5,484 bases of DNA from Candidatus Babelota bacterium (GTDB taxonomy: Bacteria > Babelota > Babeliae > Babelales > Vermiphilaceae), in assembly GCA_013213985.1 (NCBI GenBank), contig JABSSP010000105.1, positions 1 through 5,484 of the forward strand, given 5' to 3'. A program made the translations under genes and the position numbers. Positions 1 through 5,484 of the stretch are shown here, piece by piece. The stretch's first letter is position 1. Every line of letters begins with the position of its first letter. The notes below the pieces were generated by a model. It worked only from the letters and a program-made list of their open reading frames with translations. It was not told where the DNA came from and searched no databases.

Positions 1-1
1 A

Positions 2-502
2 AGTCAGGCAACTATTCACCAAGGAACTAACAACTACCTAGGACCATATTTAACGAGTCCTCCAGCGGGACTGATGATTAATGGAGTTCTTATTTCACCA
101 AATCGTAACCCTGGTGTTGACAATGCTGCTTTTGCTGAAGATGGATTTAATGGACCAATTTGTGCTGTACCGAATGTTCTTGATCAAATTCTTACATCAC
201 AAGATCCGATTTTCTTATCAACTGATGACATTGACGTATGTGGCGCACGAACTCGTGGACTATCACACAAAATATTTGCTCATCTAAGTTATGAATGGTG
301 TGAAGACGAATGTGGTTATGCTCCATTTCTTGGTGTTGGTGGTAGCGTAGAATTTGGCCAAAACTCTGCAGGAAGCAGTGGTGCATGCAAAACAGATTGT
401 AATGATTCTTCATGCGCACCAGCTAACTTGATTGGTGACTGCGCCAAATGTGCGGTTTCTCAATGGGGAATTTGGCTTAAAGGTGGTATTACCTTTAATT
501 AA
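2..502 (+). CDS. Gene 1, partial (5' end outside window): C-terminal part of Cys-rich exported paralog, putative outer-membrane barrel
   Basis: The frame is open from base 2, so 166 C-terminal residues are visible. The ATG at 74 is not a real start: homology with gene 2 continues upstream of it (SQATIHQGTNN here, SQATVHKGTNN in gene 2) and there is no RBS before it. Shared blocks in order are RNPGVDNA, DPIFLS, DIDVCGARTRGLSH, WCEDECG (Trp codon at 296) and the final strand SQWGIWLKGGITFN. Nine cysteines are visible, five of them after WCEDECG in a variable loop. The alternating hydrophobic and aromatic C-terminal strand resembles the closing strand of outer-membrane barrels, although the last residue is Asn after Phe rather than Phe itself. 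A strong terminator follows 24 bp after the stop. I cannot name the family. A structural or adhesive surface protein is the best guess, by context only. Confidence 0.85.
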   Translation, partial: SQATIHQGTNNYLGPYLTSPPAGLMINGVLISPNRNPGVDNAAFAEDGFNGPICAVPNVLDQILTSQDPIFLSTDDIDVCGARTRGLSHKIFAHLSYEWCEDECGYAPFLGVGGSVEFGQNSAGSSGACKTDCNDSSCAPANLIGDCAKCAVSQWGIWLKGGITFN

Positions 503-526
503 TAAAAATACCACATCTTAAAAATT

Positions 527-556
527 AAGAGGACTCATTTTTGGGTCCTCTTTTTT
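527..556 (+). terminator. Rho-independent terminator after gene 1
   Basis: A 10-bp stem pairs AAGAGGACTC (527-536) with GGGTCCTCTT (543-552), with one T-G wobble and a six-base loop ATTTTT. The T-run 551-556 follows. It lies 24 bp after the gene 1 stop and separates gene 1 from gene 2. The same GAGGAC/GTCCTC stem is reused after gene 2. Confidence 0.9.
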
Positions 557-596
557 ATTGTTAAAAATATTTTTTTAAAACATCAGGCACGAATTA

Positions 597-625
597 TTGA
601 CTTCATTTTCTGATTGTGCAAGAGT
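597..625 (+). promoter_or_regulatory. Candidate promoter of gene 2
   Basis: TTGACT (597-602) is a good -35 hexamer. Seventeen bases later AAGAGT (620-625) sits at the -10 position but matches TATAAT at only three of six bases. Both boxes, the 17-bp spacing and the flanking GATTGTGC are repeated upstream of gene 3 at the same relative place, which is the main reason to trust them. The AT tract at 563-577 could act as an upstream activating element. The weak -10 may mean a different sigma factor or dependence on an activator. Confidence 0.5.
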
Positions 626-669
626 TTCCAATGAGTAGTTGAATGAGTAATATCAATAGTTGTTTTCAA

Positions 670-676
670 AGGGGAG
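670..676 (+). promoter_or_regulatory. RBS that fixes the start of gene 2
   Basis: AGGGGAG lies four bases before the ATG at 681 and is followed by TTGT. The same layout occurs before genes 3 and 4. It favours ATG 681 over the in-frame TTG at 660, which has no comparable site and would put the RBS inside the coding region. Confidence 0.85.
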
Positions 677-680
677 TTGT

Positions 681-2612
681 ATGATCAAGCGTTTAATGGT
701 GCGCCTTTCTGTTGCGGCCGTCATCTTAGGTAGTTCTTTAAATATGGTGGGCACGACGTCTTATTACCGCATTCGTTCACAGTCAACCGATTCTGCACGT
801 GAATTAGTAGGGTGGGCACATTTAATTAATCAATATAATCCAGAGGCATGTAACAACGAACACGTCTTTGCAATTACACCAGAATACACACGCTCGTATG
901 ATTCAGACGACATTGCATTTTGTTTGTTTGGCAAAGATTGTTTAAAAAGTTACGCATGTCCAACATTAAAAATTTCTGGTAGCCGGGTAGAAGGCCGCGG
1001 ACAAAAAGATTGGTTGGCAGATTATTTTGGATTACCAACAGACTTTGAAAGTTCAATTACATTCAACCCGCGCATTGAAAATTATCTTGTAGATTTTAAT
1101 TATTATGTTTCATTTGACAGCTGGTGCACCAAAGGGGTTTACTTTAGAGTTCACGCGCCGGTTGTGTATTCAAAATGGAATCTAAACTATTGTGAAACCG
1201 TTGCAGTGCGCGGTGAAGCAAGTTACGACGAAGGTTATTTTGCAACGGTTGAAATAAAACGTGATCGTTTGCTCGATAGTTTTTCTGATTATGTGACTGA
1301 ATGCAAAGTTCCTGATTTAGGAAGAATTGGTGATTCAGATTCTACTGCAGGTGCTAATGGCGAACTGATTATTTTTGAACCGCTTGGTTGCTCAAAATGG
1401 GCATCACGTTGTGACACGATCAAAGAAACTAAACTTTCTGACATTCAACTAGCACTCGGTTGGAACTTTTGGTTGTGCGATGATTATCATGCTGGGTTAA
1501 ATGTGCGCGCCTCTATTCCAACGGGTAACCGCCCTGATTGTAATTTATTCTTTGAACCAATCGTAGGTAACGGTCATCATTGGGAAGTTGGTGTTGGCTT
1601 TACCGCGCATCACACATTCTGGAGAGATTGTGATGATTCACAAAGTGTTGGTTGGTACGTTGATATGAATATTACGCACCTATTTAAAGATCGCCAATGC
1701 CGTGTGTTTGATTTAAAAAACAAATGTAATAGTCGCTATATGTTGGCCGCTGCGCTTGGTACACCAGTGAATGAGTTGCAACAAAGTGATACCAATCCGT
1801 CAATTGTTCCTTCAGCGCAGTTCAAACATAAATACACGCCAGTGGCGAATTTAACTAAAACATTGGTTGATGTGACAGTTCCTGTGCAAGTGGATCTTGC
1901 AGTTATGTTCAGTTATACCCGTTGTAACTGGAGTATAGACTTTGGGTATAACTTTTGGTACAGAAGCTGCGAAAAACTCAGGTTCGACGTGTGTGACAAT
2001 TGCCAAAGCCCACTTGTGAACAATCGTAAATGGGCACTCAAAGGTGATGCTCATATGTATGGATTTGTAAATATTGGAGAGAGTACCTTAGCTATTCCAC
2101 TTTCAGCAACCGAAAGTCAGGCAACAGTGCATAAAGGAACAAATAACTTTGCAGGGCCTGATACTACTTTCAACAATCCAGCAGCTGGTATTAATAGTGT
2201 AGGACCTACACGAAATCCAGGTGTTGATAATGCGCAGTTGGCCGATGTAACGAATGGCGATAATATTAACGATACAAGAACGGGTGGTCAGCAAACTAAT
2301 ACATCAATTGACCCTATTTTCTTATCACACAATGACATAGACATTTGCGGTGCACGAACTCAAGGACTTTCACACAGAGTCTTTAGTTACTATGGCTACA
2401 CATGGTGTGAAGATGAATGTGGACGCATTCCATATTTAGGTTTTGGATACAGTGTTGAATTTGGACAAGACCGTGCAAGTACTAACAAATCGACTGACAC
2501 AACATGCGGTGATTTCTCTTGCTTGCCGTGTGAAAAACGAGGCGCTGAGTGCAACAGATGCTCACTTTCACAATGGGCAATTTGGCTCAAAGGTGGATGG
2601 GCGTTTAACTAA
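681..2612 (+). CDS. Gene 2: long Cys-rich exported protein, putative outer-membrane beta-barrel of a tandem paralog family
   Basis: The protein has 643 aa from ATG 681, chosen for its RBS and the shared MIK start. Residues 1-25 look like a signal peptide: basic MIKRLMVR, hydrophobic core about 9-20, cleavage site near 24-27 not canonical. Conserved blocks follow: SQSTDSARELVGWAH (33-47), CPTLKISG before a KDWLADYFGLP stretch (about 95-120), EPIVGNGHHWE (292-302), HLFKDRQC (333-340), DFGYNFWYRSCEKL (420-433), CGART (556-560), WCEDECG (575-581) and SQWAIWLKGGWAFN at the end. Many short alternating hydrophobic and aromatic stretches suggest a beta-barrel. There are 26 cysteines, but none between 442 and 555, a segment rich in Asn, Thr, Gly and Asp that gene 3 largely lacks. 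It has its own candidate promoter and terminator, so it is probably monocistronic. The family is not one I can name. A porin or host-contact surface protein is an inference from exported, aromatic, Cys-rich character. Confidence 0.88.
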   Translation: MIKRLMVRLSVAAVILGSSLNMVGTTSYYRIRSQSTDSARELVGWAHLINQYNPEACNNEHVFAITPEYTRSYDSDDIAFCLFGKDCLKSYACPTLKISGSRVEGRGQKDWLADYFGLPTDFESSITFNPRIENYLVDFNYYVSFDSWCTKGVYFRVHAPVVYSKWNLNYCETVAVRGEASYDEGYFATVEIKRDRLLDSFSDYVTECKVPDLGRIGDSDSTAGANGELIIFEPLGCSKWASRCDTIKETKLSDIQLALGWNFWLCDDYHAGLNVRASIPTGNRPDCNLFFEPIVGNGHHWEVGVGFTAHHTFWRDCDDSQSVGWYVDMNITHLFKDRQCRVFDLKNKCNSRYMLAAALGTPVNELQQSDTNPSIVPSAQFKHKYTPVANLTKTLVDVTVPVQVDLAVMFSYTRCNWSIDFGYNFWYRSCEKLRFDVCDNCQSPLVNNRKWALKGDAHMYGFVNIGESTLAIPLSATESQATVHKGTNNFAGPDTTFNNPAAGINSVGPTRNPGVDNAQLADVTNGDNINDTRTGGQQTNTSIDPIFLSHNDIDICGARTQGLSHRVFSYYGYTWCEDECGRIPYLGFGYSVEFGQDRASTNKSTDTTCGDFSCLPCEKRGAECNRCSLSQWAIWLKGGWAFN

Positions 2613-2640
2613 TTTTTTGTTCCTAAAAAATTAAGTAAAA

Positions 2641-2673
2641 AAGAGGACTCGTTTTTTCGGGTCCTCTTTTTTT
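2641..2673 (+). terminator. Rho-independent terminator after gene 2
   Basis: An 11-bp stem pairs AAGAGGACTCG (2641-2651) with CGGGTCCTCTT (2658-2668), with one T-G wobble and a loop of six Ts. A T-run through 2673 follows. The left arm is preceded by a run of As (2637-2640), so it could also stop transcription on the - strand. It begins 28 bp after the stop of gene 2. Confidence 0.92.
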
Positions 2674-2711
2674 GTTTTGAAAAATATTTTTTTATTATCA
2701 TGTCACAACTA

Positions 2712-2740
2712 TTGACTTCACTAATCGATTGTGCAAGAGT
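2712..2740 (+). promoter_or_regulatory. Candidate promoter of gene 3
   Basis: TTGACT (2712-2717), a 17-bp spacer and AAGAGT (2735-2740) repeat exactly the layout seen before gene 2. The spacer differs in its first half and is identical in its second half (GATTGTGC). The -10 hexamer is weak by the standard consensus. Confidence 0.5.
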
Positions 2741-2782
2741 TTTCATTGAGTAGTAGTTTACCATGGTAGTTATCGTTGAAAA

Positions 2783-2788
2783 AGGGAG
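2783..2788 (+). promoter_or_regulatory. RBS that fixes the start of gene 3
   Basis: AGGGAG ends four bases before ATG 2793 and is followed by the same TTGT as in gene 2. It argues against the in-frame ATG at 2763, which would add ten residues ahead of the signal peptide and has no RBS of its own. Confidence 0.85.
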
Positions 2789-2792
2789 TTGT

Positions 2793-4424
2793 ATGATCAA
2801 GCACACAAGTATGAAATATCTTTTAATACTGTTAGGTTTTTCTAGCTTTGCACAAGCAGTACCGTATTACCCAGTTCGTTCTCAATCACAAGATTCAGCA
2901 CGTGAGTTAGTTGGACTTGCACGTGAAATTCATTTATACCGCCCGGATGCGTGTGACATTTATAAAGTGTTTGATGTAGCGTTTGAATATTCACGCACGT
3001 TTAATTCTAAAGAAATTGCACAGTGTCTTTTTGGTCAAGCATGTTTAACCGATTGTGAGTGTCCAACTATTAAAATTTCTGGCCCCGATGTTGAAAATCG
3101 TGAGGAAAAAGATTGGGATGCAAGTTACTTTGGATTACCAGACGATTTTCAAAGTACGATTACATTTAGACCACGCATAGAAAATTATCTAGTTGATTTT
3201 TATTGGTATTTTGGTTTTGATCAATGGTGCAAAAAAGGAGTGTATTTAAAAATTCATGCTCCAGTTGTTCATACAAAATGGAAATTAAATTATTGTGAAA
3301 CAATTACCAATCCTGGATCTATGTTTGATGGGAAAAAAGGAACCGCCCGGGCTGTACAAAGTTTTTCTGATTGGGTGAGTGAGGAACAAGTTGCCAATGG
3401 TGATAAAGAGGAGGTTTTCAAACCACTTGGGTGTTCTCGCTGGGCATCACCGTGTGACAGATTACATGAAACACGACTTTCTGACATTCAACTAGCCTTT
3501 GGTTGGGATTTTTTGCAATCTTGTGATCATTACCTTGGCTTGAGTGTTCGTGCAGCCATTCCAACGGGCAACAGACCAAAATGTGATTTCTTATTTGAAC
3601 CGATCGTGGGCAATGGTCACCATTGGGAATTAGGTGCAGGATTGAATGCGTATCGCCGTGTATGGCAAGATTGTGATAATGGTCGCGAAGTTGGTTTTTA
3701 TCTTGAAGCGCAAGTGACGCATCTATTTAAAGACAGACAATGTCGTGTTTTCGATCTCAAGCAAGGGTGCAACACGCGATATATATGTGCCGTGAGGGAT
3801 TGGAGTCAGACTTTAGATTCTACCAATATAATTGTTAAGAGTCCTGTTGCTAATTTAACTAAAATTCCGGTTGACGTGAGTATCAATTATCAGGCAGATG
3901 TGACTGCGATGTTTAGCTATCTTAGTTGTTGTTACACATGGGATTTTGGGTACAATTTCTGGGCACGTGGATGTGAAAAAATAAGCCTTGATGATTCTGT
4001 CAATTGTGATGATTGTCCATGCCGCTTGCCTTTTAGTGACGAACGACGTTGGTTAGTATGTACAGACACAAACCTCTTTAAGTCTGAGAATAGCTCTCCG
4101 GAGACAGTTCCTTTGACTCTTGATTTAATTGACTTTTGTGCTGCACGCACCAAATCAATGTCGCACAAGCTCTTTGGTTTTGTGAGTTATAAATGGTGTG
4201 AAGATGAGTGTGGCAAACATTATTTTGCAGGTGTCGGTGGTTTTGTTGAATGGGGCCAAAATGATGGATGCGATCCATGCTGTGATCCAACGTTAGTAAG
4301 TACGACTACAAGTTGTTCAACTGATTGTGATGATGTGTGCAATCCGTGCGACAGCAATGATTGTGTGCAATGTACACCATCTCGATGGGGTCTGTGGTTT
4401 AAAGCTGGTGTCGCATATAATTAA
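2793..4424 (+). CDS. Gene 3: short, very Cys-rich variant of the tandem exported family, putative outer-membrane beta-barrel
   Basis: The protein has 543 aa from ATG 2793. A clear signal peptide has MIKHTSMK, a hydrophobic core at 9-19 and probable cleavage after AQA (22), giving VPYYPVRSQ. The family blocks are in order: SARELVG, CPTIKISG, EPIVGNGHHWE (269-279), HLFKDRQC (310-317), DFGYNFWARGCEKI (384-397), CAART (449-453), WCEDECG (468-474) and a final strand WGLWFKAGVAYN. It is 100 aa shorter than gene 2. About 20 residues are missing between the Cys at 168 and that at 214, and about 76 between Trp420 and Cys449. It has 34 cysteines, nine of them in residues 493-527, a loop with CDPCCDP and CNPCDSNDC. 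Transcription probably starts at the conserved block upstream. No terminator hairpin is seen after it, so it may continue into gene 4. The fold and surface role are inferred; the family name is unknown to me. Confidence 0.88.
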   Translation: MIKHTSMKYLLILLGFSSFAQAVPYYPVRSQSQDSARELVGLAREIHLYRPDACDIYKVFDVAFEYSRTFNSKEIAQCLFGQACLTDCECPTIKISGPDVENREEKDWDASYFGLPDDFQSTITFRPRIENYLVDFYWYFGFDQWCKKGVYLKIHAPVVHTKWKLNYCETITNPGSMFDGKKGTARAVQSFSDWVSEEQVANGDKEEVFKPLGCSRWASPCDRLHETRLSDIQLAFGWDFLQSCDHYLGLSVRAAIPTGNRPKCDFLFEPIVGNGHHWELGAGLNAYRRVWQDCDNGREVGFYLEAQVTHLFKDRQCRVFDLKQGCNTRYICAVRDWSQTLDSTNIIVKSPVANLTKIPVDVSINYQADVTAMFSYLSCCYTWDFGYNFWARGCEKISLDDSVNCDDCPCRLPFSDERRWLVCTDTNLFKSENSSPETVPLTLDLIDFCAARTKSMSHKLFGFVSYKWCEDECGKHYFAGVGGFVEWGQNDGCDPCCDPTLVSTTTSCSTDCDDVCNPCDSNDCVQCTPSRWGLWFKAGVAYN

Positions 4425-4474
4425 CGTTGTTTAAAAATTGAGAGAGAATTTTTGTATGATGAGTATTTTAAAAA

Positions 4475-4481
4475 AGGGGAG
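4475..4481 (+). promoter_or_regulatory. RBS that fixes the start of gene 4
   Basis: AGGGGAG ends four bases before ATG 4486; the intervening bases are CGGT instead of TTGT. In-frame ATGs at 4456 and 4459 lie upstream but have a poorer RBS context and would displace the signal peptide. Confidence 0.8.
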
Positions 4482-4485
4482 CGGT

Positions 4486-5484
4486 ATGATCAAGCACCAA
4501 GGGCGTTTCTTTACTGCGTTATTATGTTTAGTTGTTGCTAGTAGTTCATTGCGTGCAGTGCCATATTGTGCGTTTCGTTCGCAGGCATCAAACTCAGCGC
4601 GGGAATTAGTTGGTTGGGCGCACGAAGTTAATATTTATAACGATGGACTGTGCGAAGATTACAAAACATTTGCATTGACATTTGAATACAGCAGATCATT
4701 TGATGAAAAAGGTCTGGCACGTGGATTGATTGGAATAGATTGTTTGGATAATTGTGAATGTCCGACAATTAAGATTTCTGGTAGCCGTGTTGCTGACCGT
4801 GGTGAAAAAGATTGGCTTGCAGACTACTTCGGTTTGCCAACAGACTTTAAAAGCACGGTAACATTGAATCCAACCATCAAAACCTATTTGGTTGACTTTG
4901 CCGGATACTGGGGACTTGATAGCTGGAGAAAAGGACTTTACTTTAGAGTTCACGCACCAGTTGTCCACACTCGTTGGAATTTAAATTACTGTGAAGAAGT
5001 TGAAGCACGTGGCGTAGCATCGTATGATCCTGGTTATTTTGGAACCGTGAGCATCACTCGTGATCGACTTAATGATGATTTCTTTTCATACATCACTGCG
5101 TGTAATGTTCCTGATTTAGGACGTACGCGAGATTTGAACGGTGTCAACGACAGTGGTCAAGTTATCAGATTCGAACCACTTGCGTGTTCTAAGTGGGTAG
5201 GTGCGTGTGACAGAGTTTCAAAAACTGCACTTGCTGAAATCACTCTAGCATTTGGATATAACTTCTGGCAGTGTGATAATTATCATGCCGGGTTCAACCT
5301 TCGTGCAGCATTACCAACTGGCACTCGACCAGACTGCAAATTATTCTTCGAGCCAATTGTTGGTAACGGCCATCATTGGGAAATTGGTGCAGGCTTCACT
5401 GGACATTATACTTTCTGGAGAGGGTGCAACGACGACAGCAGCTTAGGGGTCTACCTTGATGCGAACTTTACGCATCTGTTCAAA
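4486..5484 (+). CDS. Gene 4, partial (3' end outside window): N-terminal part of a long-type Cys-rich exported paralog
   Basis: I translated 333 codons from ATG 4486 to the last base without meeting a stop, so the gene continues beyond the window. The start MIKHQGRFF is followed by a hydrophobic core (about 8-20) and probable cleavage after LRA (24), giving VPYCAFRSQ, parallel to gene 3. Family blocks are SARELVGWAH, CPTIKISGSRV, KDWLADYFGLPTDF, YFRVHAPVVHT, EPIVGNGHHWE (289-299) and a final HLFK (330-333), cut inside the HLFKDRQC block. Its loop between Cys169 and Cys234 has the length of gene 2 (65 versus 66), not gene 3 (46), and carries ARGVASYDPGYFGTV and VPDLGR like gene 2. It is therefore a long-type member. 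It lacks the Cys found in SWCTKG/QWCKKG of genes 2 and 3 (here SWRKG). The 61-bp spacer to gene 3 suggests cotranscription. The role is inferred from its paralogs. Confidence 0.87.
   Translation, partial: MIKHQGRFFTALLCLVVASSSLRAVPYCAFRSQASNSARELVGWAHEVNIYNDGLCEDYKTFALTFEYSRSFDEKGLARGLIGIDCLDNCECPTIKISGSRVADRGEKDWLADYFGLPTDFKSTVTLNPTIKTYLVDFAGYWGLDSWRKGLYFRVHAPVVHTRWNLNYCEEVEARGVASYDPGYFGTVSITRDRLNDDFFSYITACNVPDLGRTRDLNGVNDSGQVIRFEPLACSKWVGACDRVSKTALAEITLAFGYNFWQCDNYHAGFNLRAALPTGTRPDCKLFFEPIVGNGHHWEIGAGFTGHYTFWRGCNDDSSLGVYLDANFTHLFK

Larger units (their letters stand above)
527..680 (+). repeat. Intergenic cassette, copy A (terminator, AT tract, promoter block, RBS)
   Basis: This spacer aligns along nearly its full length with 2641-2792 (154 versus 152 bases). 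Shared elements in order are the GAGGAC hairpin, the tract AAAAATATTTTTTTA (563-577), ATTGACTTCA (596-605), GATTGTGCAAGAGTTT (612-627), ATGAGTAG (631-638), and GGGAGTTGT directly before the ATG. The stretches between these elements have diverged more. The whole unit appears to have been copied together with its gene. Confidence 0.8.
2641..2792 (+). repeat. Intergenic cassette, copy B (terminator, AT tract, promoter block, RBS)
   Basis: This is the second copy of the unit at 527-680. It keeps the hairpin, AAAAATATTTTTTTA (2680-2694), ATTGACTTCA (2711-2720), GATTGTGCAAGAGTTT (2727-2742), TTGAGTAG and GGGAGTTGT in the same order and nearly the same spacing. Bases 2743-2780 and the stretch between the AT tract and the -35 box have diverged more. 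Confidence 0.8.

Noticed and set aside
192..419. Minus-strand open frames, here and at 874-1056, 1851-2054, 2103-2294, 2396-2590, 2609-2806, 3290-3487, 3932-4168, 4078-4290 and 4696-4968
   Set aside because: All but one lie opposite conserved coding sequence of the + strand family; 2609-2806 spans the terminator cassette. Their proteins share no similarity between equivalent copies and I saw no convincing RBS.
74..502. Gene 1 as a complete small gene starting at ATG 74
   Set aside because: The frame is open to base 2 and its upstream residues align with the interior of gene 2, so this is the tail of a larger gene.
597..625. Sigma-54 type promoter
   Set aside because: The GTGCAAGAG stretch lacks the GG-N10-GC arrangement required for that class.
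660..680. N-terminal extensions upstream of the chosen starts (TTG 660, ATG 2763, ATG 4456), all ending in KGSCM or KGSGM
   Set aside because: The similarity is explained by the conserved RBS sequence being read in frame. The signal peptides and RBS spacing support the internal ATG in all three genes.
4437..4460. Possible promoter TTGAGA / TATGAT before gene 4
   Set aside because: The spacing between the two is 11 bp, too short, and neither box resembles the conserved block before genes 2 and 3.
5252..5446. Plus-strand open frame of 64 codons
   Set aside because: It is a shadow within gene 4, whose frame continues open to the window end with strong homology to genes 2 and 3.

Overview
The window looks like bacterial DNA. 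Genes are dense and all on the + strand, with Shine-Dalgarno sites, classical hairpin terminators and a -35-like box. The DNA is moderately AT-rich, and TGG encodes Trp with no internal TGA, so the standard bacterial code fits. I see no rRNA, tRNA, mobile element or CRISPR array. The protein style (secreted, Cys- and aromatic-rich, outer-membrane-barrel-like, expanded in tandem) recalls surface-protein families of intracellular or host-associated Gram-negative lineages. From memory, motifs such as GYNFWxRxCEK suggest Candidatus Dependentiae (TM6/Babeliae). That assignment is an inference that only a database search could confirm; a chlamydia-like lineage with MOMP-like expansions is the main alternative.

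The whole window is one head-to-tail array of at least four paralogous genes, open at both edges. Gene 1 (2-502) is only a C-terminal part. Gene 2 (681-2612, 643 aa) and gene 3 (2793-4424, 543 aa) are complete. Gene 4 (4486 to the window end) is the first 333 codons of a further copy and runs off the edge without a stop. Each visible N-terminus begins with ATGATCAAG (MIK), followed by a signal-peptide-like stretch and a conserved block, (F/V/I)RSQxxxSARELVG. The body shares several blocks: CPTxKISG, FEPIVGNGHHWE, HLFKDRQCRVFDLK, PVANLTK and DFGYNFWxRxCEK. The C-terminal part shares C(G/A)ARTxxxSH, WCEDECG and a final aromatic strand ending FN or YN. Loops between these blocks vary strongly in length and cysteine content.

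Two of the three spacers (genes 1-2 and 2-3) carry the same roughly 150-bp cassette: a GAGGAC/GTCCTC terminator, an AT tract, a TTGACT-17-AAGAGT promoter-like block and a strong RBS. These two genes therefore look separately transcribed. The third spacer (genes 3-4) is only 61 bp, keeps the RBS and lacks the terminator and promoter block, so gene 4 may be read through from gene 3.

The likely joint role is a set of variant, disulfide-rich surface proteins, perhaps porins or host-interaction proteins. No enzymatic function is visible. The sequence supports a paralogous exported family; the barrel fold and role are inference.
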